The notes beneath the pieces are model-generated. The model searched no databases. It was not told where the DNA came from and saw only the letters and a list, made by a program, of their open reading frames with translations. A DNA stretch of 64,000 bases, taken from contig CALGMR010000016.1 of the NCBI GenBank assembly GCA_937958815.1, forward strand, positions 1 to 64,000. The letters run 5' to 3'. Below, piece after piece: positions 9,594 to 16,953 of the stretch (its first letter is position 1; every line of letters starts with the position of its first letter). The DNA is from an uncultured Rhizobiaceae group bacterium (GTDB lineage Bacteria > Pseudomonadota > Alphaproteobacteria > Rhizobiales > Rhizobiaceae). The position numbers and the translations under genes are program-made.

Positions 9594-11051
9594 TCAATGA
9601 CGCACAATTGGATCGATGGGAGAGGTTCCCAAATCCAAGGCGATTTCCAAAGCGCGGGCAGCTTTCAAAACCTTGGCATCCGCGCGCGGGCCGCCGATCA
9701 ATTGAATGCCAACAGGCATTCCTGACTTGGTGAACCCACATGGAACCGAAATAGCAGGCAAGCTGGTTGTTGTGGCCAGAAACGAGAAGCGCAGCCAATC
9801 GATGTAGTCGCTCATGGGTTCGCCATCGACTTCTGTTGGAAATTCCACTTCTACATCGGTCGGTTCCAACCCGATCACCGCGCAAGCCAAAATATCATGG
9901 GTTTGGAAATAATCCCGCATCCGGTGATAAAGCGACGTACGAGTTAAATTGGCGGTGACCACATCATCTACTGTCAATGCATCTGCCACGGCAATATTGG
10001 CTGTCAGCGTTGGCTTATAGTGTTTCATGATGGACTTTGGCGCACGTCCCGGCAAAGACATCCAATGCATGGCGCGCAAAGTGACGTATGTGTCATAAAG
10101 CCCCGTCAAATCCGGACAGCTTTCGTCCACAGACGCCCCCTCGCCTTGCAAGGTCTCCAATGCAGACCGCATGACGTGCTCGATTTCAGCCTCGACGGGT
10201 GCAAAACCGTTCAACGTGGGCGCATAACCGATGCGAATTTTGACATCTGCACTTTGCACTGCCGTTTGAAAAGGTTCATTTGGCGCAGGCAAACTCAAAG
10301 GCGCGCGGTCGTCATATCCGCCCATGGCATCCAGAAACAAAGCGCAGTCTTCCACCGAACGCGCCATGGGGCCGCAAATGCCTTCATGGGAAAACCCCAA
10401 ATTCATCGGCCCGCCAAAGGCACGACCAGGTGAAGGACGCAAACCCACAATGCCACAATAAGCAGCGGGGGTTCGCAGGCTTCCTGCCAAATCAGACCCT
10501 TCCGACAACCAAACTTGCCCTGTGGCCAGCGAAACAGCGGCACCGCCTGATGATCCGCCCGCATTTTTGGTGGTGTTCCAAGGGTTGCGCGTCATGCCGA
10601 ACACTTCGTTGAACGTGTTCCCCCCTGCGCCCATTTCAGGCGTGTTGGTTTTGCCCATAACAATCGCGCCACGGTCTTCCAGCGTATCAACAATGGGATC
10701 GTTGGACTTTGCGATATTATCCGCCAGACCTTTCGATCCATACGTGCAGCGCACCCCTTCCACGTCGGTCAAATCTTTGATGCCAATGGGCAGCCCAGCC
10801 AACCAGCCAAGCTCTTGGCCTGCCGATGCTTCGCGATCGGGCAATCCAGCCAATTTGGTCTCAGCGCGATCATAACATTTGGTGATCATGGCATTGACGG
10901 GGCCATCGACCTCTTCAATGCGCTGTTTGCTGACCGCCAGCATTTCAGCGGGAGACACTTCTTTCTTTCGCAAAAGATCAACGACCTCTACCGCAGATTT
11001 TCCAGCCAGTTCAGGCCCGGTGAATTGTGTCTGCGGTCGATTGCTTTTCAT
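9594..11051 (-). CDS. Amidase-signature family amidase
   Basis: A 485-residue hydrolase with the Ser-cisSer-Lys triad. The lysine is in GLPIGIKDLTDVEG (near residue 92), the cis-serine in AGGSSGGAAV and the nucleophile in SEGSDLAGSLRTPA. The last motif has Ala where GSDxGGS is usual. No gatB or gatC partner is present, so this is a stand-alone catabolic amidase rather than GatA. It follows the ComC-like dehydrogenase by 27 bp and precedes an acyl-CoA ligase by 15 bp. Amide cleavage followed by CoA activation of the released acid is a natural reading. Whether the amine half is taurine, cysteate or something without sulfur is unknown. Confidence 0.87.
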   Translation of the reverse strand: MKSNRPQTQFTGPELAGKSAVEVVDLLRKKEVSPAEMLAVSKQRIEEVDGPVNAMITKCYDRAETKLAGLPDREASAGQELGWLAGLPIGIKDLTDVEGVRCTYGSKGLADNIAKSNDPIVDTLEDRGAIVMGKTNTPEMGAGGNTFNEVFGMTRNPWNTTKNAGGSSGGAAVSLATGQVWLSEGSDLAGSLRTPAAYCGIVGLRPSPGRAFGGPMNLGFSHEGICGPMARSVEDCALFLDAMGGYDDRAPLSLPAPNEPFQTAVQSADVKIRIGYAPTLNGFAPVEAEIEHVMRSALETLQGEGASVDESCPDLTGLYDTYVTLRAMHWMSLPGRAPKSIMKHYKPTLTANIAVADALTVDDVVTANLTRTSLYHRMRDYFQTHDILACAVIGLEPTDVEVEFPTEVDGEPMSDYIDWLRFSFLATTTSLPAISVPCGFTKSGMPVGIQLIGGPRADAKVLKAARALEIALDLGTSPIDPIVRH

Positions 11052-11078
11052 TTTTATCTCTGCGGTTTCAAAACTGAA

Positions 11079-12077
11079 TTATGTCCCGATGGATTGAATG
11101 ACGCTTAGCAGGTCATCGTCAATCTCTATTCCGTTTTGAACGAGATTTTCCCTAATTTCATGGCGCCGTTGCCCCGGAACACGCGCACCGGGTTCAGCGT
11201 CAATTTTGCCAATCAATTCGCCCATATGCGCCAATGCCCCTGCTCCGCCGAATTTAGTGGGGTCAATCGCGATGATGGATTGGCCGACACCCGGCGCTTC
11301 GCCTTCCGCTTCAAAAAACGAACTCGCTTTGTCTGCCGTGTTTGCACCCGTCAGGCCAGCGGCCATCAATTCCACCATCAAAGCCAAGGCCGTGCCTTTG
11401 GCATCGCCCATGGGAACCATCGTGCCTTGCAAGCCAACTTTCGGGTCAGTCGTGGCTTCGCCATCTGGCCCTAGTGCCCAACCTTCGGGGATGGCGTCAC
11501 CCTTTTGATTGGCGGTCATGATTTTGCCGCGTGCAACTTTGGAAAGCGAGACATCCACCACAACAGGCGCGCCATCGGCTTGAGGGGTGGCAAAAGCGAT
11601 TGGGTTTGTGCCGAACAAAGCGGTCTTCCCGCCCCAAGGCGCCATGGCCGCAGGCGTGTTGGCAAACATCATCGCCACCAAACCTTGATCGGCAAATTTT
11701 TCAACAATCAGACCCGCCACACCGCAATGGTGAGACCGACGAACCCCAGCCATAGCAATACCGTTGGCCTTTGCCATGTCTGGCAATTGCGCGTGAACTA
11801 AATCCATCGCGGGATAAGCAAATCCATTTGCTGCATCAACTGCCAAAGCGGATGGCGCGGTTTGAGTGGCAACGGACACTGCATGACCATCCACTTTCCC
11901 CGAAGCAGCCTGTGCCGCATAAGATTCCACACGGCGCAAACCATGCCCATTTTGCCCCGCAAGCTCCGCGCCAACAAGTGCCGTGGCAACACTATTGGCA
12001 TTCCCCTGCGACGTGTTGGAACGCATCAAGGCATCCACAATCAGGTCGCGGGTTTCATCAACGGTCAAATTAGCCAA
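11079..12077 (-). CDS. comC: Ldh/MDH-2-type NAD(P)-dependent 2-hydroxyacid dehydrogenase, possible (R)-sulfolactate dehydrogenase
   Basis: A 332-residue member of the malate/L-sulfolactate dehydrogenase family, distinct from Rossmann-type LDH. Family motifs are NGHGLRRVESYAAQAASG near residue 45, RRSHHCGVAGL near 113 with the catalytic His, GTNPIAFATPQ near 155 and ALMVELMAAGLTGA near 235. ComC catalyses sulfopyruvate/(R)-sulfolactate interconversion. The proximity of suyAB (1.5 kb upstream, same strand) makes that activity likely, but family members also use malate, ureidoglycolate or 2,3-diketogulonate. The apparent start is TTG at 12077 with AAGGA about 8 bases upstream. First gene of the operon with amidase, ligase and dioxygenase. 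The gene symbol is tentative. Confidence 0.72.
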   Translation of the reverse strand: MANLTVDETRDLIVDALMRSNTSQGNANSVATALVGAELAGQNGHGLRRVESYAAQAASGKVDGHAVSVATQTAPSALAVDAANGFAYPAMDLVHAQLPDMAKANGIAMAGVRRSHHCGVAGLIVEKFADQGLVAMMFANTPAAMAPWGGKTALFGTNPIAFATPQADGAPVVVDVSLSKVARGKIMTANQKGDAIPEGWALGPDGEATTDPKVGLQGTMVPMGDAKGTALALMVELMAAGLTGANTADKASSFFEAEGEAPGVGQSIIAIDPTKFGGAGALAHMGELIGKIDAEPGARVPGQRRHEIRENLVQNGIEIDDDLLSVIQSIGT

Positions 12078-12207
12078 TGGAAATTTCCTTTTTCATATGC
12101 AGTCGCAAATAAGCCGCGGTTTTTCAACTGCGGTTTTGTTCTGCGCTTCAGAAATGACGATTTTGGACGTGGTGGTTCAAGCAATAGAAATGTGCAACAC
12201 CACAACC

Positions 12208-12271
12208 CAAAATGCTAGTGGCGTAAATATGGAATGGCAGCACTGCGGACTTACTTATCATTAGCATTTTG
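12208..12271. repeat. Perfect 10-bp inverted repeat in the gap between the HEPN-like gene and the dehydrogenase operon
   Basis: CAAAATGCTA at 12208-12217 is exactly complementary to TAGCATTTTG at 12262-12271, with a 44-bp spacer. It lies in the 245-bp gap after the stop of the HEPN-like gene and before the ComC-like gene. It could be a structured 3' end of the upstream transcript, a regulator site or an insertion scar. No T-run follows the second arm, so it is not a classical terminator. Confidence 0.5.
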
Positions 12272-12322
12272 CGATCGAAGGATCGGTTACTGCCCAAAGC
12301 AGACAGGACACGATCGACTTTT

Positions 12323-13369
12323 CTAAACTCTGCTTTTCAAGTCCTTGGTCCACTCATTGAACATTTCGCATCGTTTCAGAAGAAGAAATCTTGCTACATT
12401 CTGACAGTTGTACACCTCGTACGGGCCAAGGCGCTCCGTTCTCTCATTAAACGAATGTGCGGTCAGCTGATTCCGCAAATATTCACAGAACTGAATCGCG
12501 TAAGGTAAAGATACTTTTCTGTCTCGAGTCCTGCCCCCATCCGAAAACTCAGAGACCTCTCCAATCCCAACAAACGTCTGAAGCTCAGTAGCTGCACCCC
12601 GTGTGACCCAATCGATGGTAGCGTCTTGTTCAACATTGCTTTTGCTCAGACGCTCTAGAAAAGGTTCCAATACCTCTGGGTTCCAATCGTTTTTTGTGCC
12701 GCGCAAGAACCTAGGCTTTTCAGAACTCGCCTGAACTGTAAGGCCGAGTTCTTCGATTGCCGAGTAGGCAAGATTTATGGAAACCGATGATCCGACGTGG
12801 GATGAAAATTCATCCGAGTGCTTCTCAAAGGCTTGCCCTTTACGTGGGTGCATTGAATGAGGTGTAACACTTTCAGTTTCATAACTTTGAGCTAGTTTGT
12901 GAATTGCATATATAAGCCTTTTCTCCCCCCAAGCATGAGCTGCGAGAGCAACTGCCGAGGATAGTGACTCACGCCAAATGAACCGCTGGAAAAAACCGTC
13001 CGAACGAAACACATTCTCGAACAGCGTTTCTCTCTCATCCAGGTCATCGTCCAGTTGAATTCCACTTGTGGCTGGCGTTCCTCTGTCAGGAAAGCCTTCA
13101 AGCACAACATTCGAAGCGCAAACTAATTGGATGAAATTGTTTGCGGTACTTTCGTCCTCTTCCAAAACAAGAAGTCTTCCAAGTTCACCGGTCAATTTCA
13201 GTTCCAAGGCGCTCGCCCTAGAAAGCTCACACATTCCGCTACCGGAAAATCGATATCTAGTTGAGGGGTCCGTGATTGCGCTGACGTTGAGACCTTTGCC
13301 CGAACACATAGACAGCACGCGGTCAATTTCGTCCGGCCTAAAGACTAAAAAGCTGCAGTACAGGGGCAT
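12323..13369 (-). CDS. Unknown protein with a HEPN-like C-terminal Rx5H motif
   Basis: A 348-residue soluble protein with no recognised N-terminal domain. Near the C-terminus, CEYLRNQLTAHSF carries R299-N300 and H305. This is the RN-x4-H arrangement of the HEPN catalytic helix, followed by a further helix containing NVARFLLLKRCEMF. A preceding helical stretch, SINLAYSAIEELGL, fits an earlier HEPN helix. HEPN proteins are often RNases in toxin or antiphage systems, though some only bind nucleotides. GGAAATTCT precedes the ATG. Base composition is lower in G+C than its neighbours, and the gene stands alone between the suyAB terminator and the dehydrogenase operon, suggesting later insertion. 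The HEPN call rests on one motif and helix context. Confidence 0.6.
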   Translation of the reverse strand: MPLYCSFLVFRPDEIDRVLSMCSGKGLNVSAITDPSTRYRFSGSGMCELSRASALELKLTGELGRLLVLEEDESTANNFIQLVCASNVVLEGFPDRGTPATSGIQLDDDLDERETLFENVFRSDGFFQRFIWRESLSSAVALAAHAWGEKRLIYAIHKLAQSYETESVTPHSMHPRKGQAFEKHSDEFSSHVGSSVSINLAYSAIEELGLTVQASSEKPRFLRGTKNDWNPEVLEPFLERLSKSNVEQDATIDWVTRGAATELQTFVGIGEVSEFSDGGRTRDRKVSLPYAIQFCEYLRNQLTAHSFNERTERLGPYEVYNCQNVARFLLLKRCEMFNEWTKDLKSRV

Positions 13370-13563
13370 AGAATTTCCAAAAATAATGGACTGAAAGCGA
13401 CAGCAGCACTTTAGAGACAGCGCTCAACAACTGGAAGGTTTCATATCGTTTCAATGTTGACTTTGCAAAGTCCGGAATCTGCGCCTAACAGACGTTAGTC
13501 AAAGCGCACCATTGGTCAATATGGGCTCCAAGCAGACCTCTCAAACAAATGCCAAAACAAAAA

Positions 13564-13585
13564 AAGGGAGGCCAAAGCCTCCCTT
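13564..13585 (-). terminator. Rho-independent terminator of suyAB
   Basis: The 9-bp arms AAGGGAGGC and GCCTCCCTT enclose a 4-base loop. On the minus strand the stem is followed by a run of seven T, then G and four T. It lies about 25 bp beyond the suyB stop, closing the suyAB transcript before the HEPN-like gene's region. Confidence 0.9.
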
Positions 13586-13609
13586 CTCTCATTCATATCC
13601 ACCCAAGCC

Positions 13610-14776
13610 TTAAGCTGAACGGTACAGCTTGGTCATTGAGAATTCGCGGTGACCGAGGGCTTCTGCGGCTGTGTTGCGGCCGTTGGCTGTGCGTTTGATC
13701 ATTTCGATCAGATCGTCACCCGCTTCGTCGATTGTTTTCTCACGTGTGAGAATGCCAGACACATCAACATCCACATGCTCGCCCATTGTACGCACTGTGC
13801 GCGGGTTGGCTGTGATCTTGATCACGGGAACGATCGGGTTGCCCACAACATTGCCCTGCCCTGTTGGGAATGTGTGGATCACCGCACCGCCAGCCGCCAT
13901 CAAGGTCACACATTCAGCCGCAGCCGAAGATGAATCCATGAAGTAAAGGCCATTGCCTTTGGCAGGCGCTTCAGCAGGTTCCAGAATGTCGATATATTTA
14001 CATTCACGACCGATTTTTTCGAGATTGCCAAGGGCCTTCTCTTCAATCGTGGTCAAACCGCCAAGGATATTGCCTTTGGTTGGTTGTGAATCGGACAAAT
14101 CATCTGTCTGATGCGCGAAAATTACATCATCCTGATAAGCTTTCCACATCTTATACCAGCGCTCGCCAGTCTCTTCATCAGCAGCACGCGCTTTACAAAT
14201 GTGTTCCGCACCTGTGATTTCAGATGTTTCACCGAAGAAACCAGTCACACCCGTCGGGATCAATTTGTCGTACATGTTGCCAACAGTCGGGCAGGAACCC
14301 AAACCTGTTGTGGTGTCAGATTCACCGCATTTGGTAGAAATCCAAAGCTCGGACATATCGCATTCTTCGCGCTGAATTTCAGTCGCGTAATGAACGAACT
14401 CTTTTGCTTTCCAAGACGCAAGGCGGATGGTTTCAAAGTCACCCTTTTGTTCGATGGACACGCCATAAACAGGCTTGCCTGTTTCCGCGATGCCGTCGAC
14501 GATCTTTTGAGTCCAATCTGGTTCAATACCGATCACCACAACAGCAGCTACGTTGGCGTTTGCGCCTGTGCCGATGATGGTGCGGAAGTGCACGTCAAGA
14601 TCTTCACCAAACTGCAAACGGCCATACGCGTGTGGAATAGCCATTGTGCCTTTCACGTTGTTCGCCACAGCTTCACACGCAGCATTGGAAATATCGTCCA
14701 CAGGAAGAATAAGAACGTGGTTGCGAACGCCAACACGACCGTTGTCGCGGCGATAAGCCATAATTTTATCTGACAT
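13610..14776 (-). CDS. suyB: (2R)-3-sulfolactate sulfo-lyase, large subunit
   Basis: With SuyA, cleaves 3-sulfolactate to pyruvate and sulfite in the cytoplasm. The 388 residues belong to the UxaA/altronate dehydratase C-terminal family, but the SuyB-type segments [20 protein letters not shown] (start), [33 protein letters not shown] and the end [17 protein letters not shown] match what is known of SuyB and distinguish it from altronate dehydratases. The Cys residues in TKCGESD and GLGSCP are candidate Fe ligands. It starts 12 bp after suyA, with AGGAACC as ribosome site, and is closed by a strong terminator. Confidence 0.93.
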   Translation of the reverse strand: MSDKIMAYRRDNGRVGVRNHVLILPVDDISNAACEAVANNVKGTMAIPHAYGRLQFGEDLDVHFRTIIGTGANANVAAVVVIGIEPDWTQKIVDGIAETGKPVYGVSIEQKGDFETIRLASWKAKEFVHYATEIQREECDMSELWISTKCGESDTTTGLGSCPTVGNMYDKLIPTGVTGFFGETSEITGAEHICKARAADEETGERWYKMWKAYQDDVIFAHQTDDLSDSQPTKGNILGGLTTIEEKALGNLEKIGRECKYIDILEPAEAPAKGNGLYFMDSSSAAAECVTLMAAGGAVIHTFPTGQGNVVGNPIVPVIKITANPRTVRTMGEHVDVDVSGILTREKTIDEAGDDLIEMIKRTANGRNTAAEALGHREFSMTKLYRSA

Positions 14777-14788
14777 AATCTTGGTTCC

Positions 14789-15079
14789 TTACCAGCGTTT
14801 GGTTTTGAGGTTTTGTGTGTGCACGTGGTGGCCTTTTTTGACCGCACCCACGAACTTGCCAATGTCTTCACCGTATTTGATGGCGGTGTCGCCTTCAGCA
14901 ATATCTTTAAGAGCAATTTTATGGCCAATGGCCACGTCTTGTTCTGCCTTCAGTTTGAAAGTGGAATTGTCATGCGTCACGACGCACAGCATTTCTGTGC
15001 CAGCCTTCAGGTCTTCAACCACGACAACGCCTACATTGTCTTCGTGGTCGTGAACCAACAGTTGCGGAATATTGCTCAT
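14789..15079 (-). CDS. suyA: (2R)-3-sulfolactate sulfo-lyase, small subunit
   Basis: A 96-residue SAF-domain subunit. SNIPQLLVHDHEDNVGVVVV at the start, CVVTHDNSTFKLKAEQDVAIGH in the middle and HTQNLKTKRW at the end follow the SuyA pattern. The start at 15079 is chosen because GGAG lies nine bases upstream and the protein then has the family length; an in-frame ATG at 15094 would add five residues and has a poorer site. It forms the SuyAB heteromer and is the first gene of a two-gene operon under the promoter at 15121-15149. Confidence 0.92.
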   Translation of the reverse strand: MSNIPQLLVHDHEDNVGVVVVEDLKAGTEMLCVVTHDNSTFKLKAEQDVAIGHKIALKDIAEGDTAIKYGEDIGKFVGAVKKGHHVHTQNLKTKRW

Positions 15080-15108
15080 GTGGATTGTCTCCATCCAATT
15101 TGCGGTAA

Positions 15109-15149
15109 GTCTTGTATAAGACATAAGATACTGGCATAAGCCTTGTCAA
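15109..15149 (-). promoter_or_regulatory. suyAB promoter with an overlapping palindromic operator
   Basis: On the minus strand, TTGACA (15149-15144), a 17-base spacer and TTATGT (15126-15121) form a sigma-70-like promoter. Directly overlapping the -10 and start region, GTCTTGTATAAGAC (15109-15122) has 5-base complementary arms. That placement suits repression by the divergently encoded GntR protein, and the distance to the suyA ATG is about 35 bases. Seen in sequence; function is inferred. Confidence 0.6.
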
Positions 15150-15190
15150 TGGAGCCATTACATTTGGTGGTGGATAGGTGAAGGACGACC

Positions 15191-15946
15191 ATGGCCGCGA
15201 TTGAACCGCTTGATGCACCGCAAAGACTGGCCGCCCAGCCGCTTTATGCAAAAGTGCGCGAGGCGCTTGTGGGGCGATTGATTTCCGGGATTTGGAAACC
15301 GGGGCAAATGTTGCCGTCAGAATTCGCCATTGCAGATGAATTGGGCGTTAGCCAAGGCACAGTGCGCAAAGCGCTTTATGAAATGACCAGCCAAGGCCTG
15401 CTGATCCGCCGCCAAGGGCGCGGAACATTCGTCAATGAATCAGAAGACAAGTCCATTTTGTTTCGGTTTTACCGCCTCACCTCTGACGATGAGCAAAATG
15501 TGGAAAGCCGCAGTTTCCCACAATCCAAATATTTGTCCCGTGCATTGCAATCTGCAAATCCACAAGAACAAGACCTGTTCAACCTGGAAAGTGGTGCACA
15601 AGTTTGGCATTTTGAGCGCCTGCGCAGCGAAAATGAACAGCCCATTTTGGTGGAGAAGCTTGTGCTGCCACAAAATCGCTTTCCCGACCTGGACGAGCAA
15701 AAAGACCTGCCCAACAACGTCTACCGATTCTACGGCGCGCAATATGGAATCATTGTTGCACGTGTTGAAGAAAAGCTACGCGCAGTCACCGCCCCCGCCC
15801 ATGTCAGCAAGCATTTAGGGTTGAAAGTCAACGCCCCAGTATTGGAGATAGACCGCCGCGCTTATGCGCTTGACGGCAAGATTGTCGAGTGGCGCGTCTC
15901 TTTGTGCCGCAGCGATACGATGCATTATCGAAACGAGCTAAAGTAA
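15191..15946 (+). CDS. GntR-family (HutC subfamily) transcriptional regulator, probable suyAB regulator
   Basis: 251 residues. An N-terminal winged helix-turn-helix spans about residues 18-80, with GRLISGIWKPGQMLPSE, ADELGVSQGTVRKAL and IRRQGRGTFV as classic GntR motifs. A UTRA ligand domain follows (about 95-245), ending KIVEWRVSLCRSDTMHY. It is divergent from suyA with a 111-bp gap that contains a palindrome over the suyA promoter, so it most likely represses suyAB and responds to sulfolactate or a related compound. AAGGACGACC precedes the ATG. No other gene lies close enough to be a better target except the acpXL cluster downstream. Confidence 0.85.
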   Translation: MAAIEPLDAPQRLAAQPLYAKVREALVGRLISGIWKPGQMLPSEFAIADELGVSQGTVRKALYEMTSQGLLIRRQGRGTFVNESEDKSILFRFYRLTSDDEQNVESRSFPQSKYLSRALQSANPQEQDLFNLESGAQVWHFERLRSENEQPILVEKLVLPQNRFPDLDEQKDLPNNVYRFYGAQYGIIVARVEEKLRAVTAPAHVSKHLGLKVNAPVLEIDRRAYALDGKIVEWRVSLCRSDTMHYRNELK

Positions 15947-16076
15947 CGCCACATTTCATTGTCAAATGAAGTTTGCAACCAGCAGCGTAAAACGCTAGAG
16001 GAAGCCTAACTCATCGCGGAACTGGTCAACAAACCGCCGGCTCCGAGCGTACAAAATACAAAACGAGGTATTATTC

Positions 16077-16352
16077 GTGTCCACATTCGACAAAGTCGCC
16101 GACATTATTTCCGAAACAAGTGAAATTCCACGCGACGAAATCACACCAGACAGCCACACAATTGACGACCTTGGGATCGACAGCCTCGACTTCCTCGACA
16201 TTGTTTTTGCAGTCGACAAAGAATTCGGCATAAAAATTCCGCTGGAAGCTTGGACACAAGAAGTCAACGATGGCAAAGCGGCCACTGAAGAGTATTTCGT
16301 GATGAAAAATCTCTGCAGCAAAATTGATGGTCTGGTTGCTGACAAAGCCTAG
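16077..16352 (+). CDS. acpXL: Acyl carrier protein for very-long-chain lipid A acyl groups (AcpXL)
   Basis: A 91-residue specialised ACP. The phosphopantetheine serine is in [10 protein letters not shown] at about Ser41. The flanks [20 protein letters not shown] and the C-terminal [16 protein letters not shown] match rhizobial AcpXL rather than housekeeping AcpP, which is shorter and more acidic. It starts with GTG, with a GAGG ribosome site about nine bases upstream. It carries the chain during synthesis of the C28-type hydroxy fatty acid. First gene of a six-gene plus-strand cluster in the same order as in rhizobia. Confidence 0.95.
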   Translation: MSTFDKVADIISETSEIPRDEITPDSHTIDDLGIDSLDFLDIVFAVDKEFGIKIPLEAWTQEVNDGKAATEEYFVMKNLCSKIDGLVADKA

Positions 16353-16365
16353 ATTGGCCGCATAG

Positions 16366-16839
16366 ATGCATCTCGAATATTTTCAAATGATCGACCGGGT
16401 AATCTCGGTCGATCTTGATTCTGGCACTCTGGTTGCTCAGTCGAAAGTGCCCGAGAAAAGCCCTGTTTTTGAAGGTCACTTTCCCGGACTTCCACTTGTG
16501 CCCGGCGTTTTGCTGATTGAGACCATGGCTCAAGCTTCTGGCTTTTTGATTATGGCCAAAAGCCAGTTTGCCGCCATGCCGTTTTTGGTGGGTGTCAAAG
16601 AAGGCAAACTACGCACTTTCGTGGAGCCGGAAACGCCTCTCGAAATTGAAGCTATGACAGAACATGACGGTTCGGGATTCGCCATCACCAAGGCGTCCAT
16701 AAAGTCAGACGGGAAACGCATCTGCAATGCCCAGTTGACGTTTAAGACCATGGAATTTCCGGATCCAAAATTTGCAAATATGATTGCAGGTCGCGCCCGC
16801 GAGCTGAACATGCCTGAGGAATACCTTCCCGCGCGATAA
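16366..16839 (+). CDS. fabZ: 3-hydroxyacyl-ACP dehydratase, VLCFA lipid A cluster (FabZ-like)
   Basis: A 157-residue hotdog-fold dehydratase. The catalytic His is in FEGHFPGLPLVPGVL and the catalytic Glu in LIETMAQASGF, in the usual FabZ spacing. It is about ten residues longer than E. coli FabZ, with a C-terminal extension ending MPEEYLPAR. It lies 13 bp after acpXL and is presumed to act on AcpXL-bound 3-hydroxyacyl intermediates. Confidence 0.92.
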   Translation: MHLEYFQMIDRVISVDLDSGTLVAQSKVPEKSPVFEGHFPGLPLVPGVLLIETMAQASGFLIMAKSQFAAMPFLVGVKEGKLRTFVEPETPLEIEAMTEHDGSGFAITKASIKSDGKRICNAQLTFKTMEFPDPKFANMIAGRARELNMPEEYLPAR

Positions 16840-16953
16840 TGGCTGGTTACCATACCGTAAAATTCTGTGACAAAGCCTAGCCCCTGCCGCGTTTCCAACG
16901 TATTGATACTGTCAAACAAAGTGCAATGAGCGTCACAATGGAGCGACGACTGA

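Noticed and set aside
12272-12285. CGATC-GAAG-GATCG hairpin after the HEPN-like gene as its terminator
   Set aside because: The stem is only five base pairs and no T-run follows on the minus strand.
13610-15079. Altronate or galactarate dehydratase (UxaA) instead of SuyAB
   Set aside because: UxaA-family motifs are present, but the two-subunit split, subunit sizes and characteristic segments fit SuyA and SuyB, and no hexuronate genes are near.
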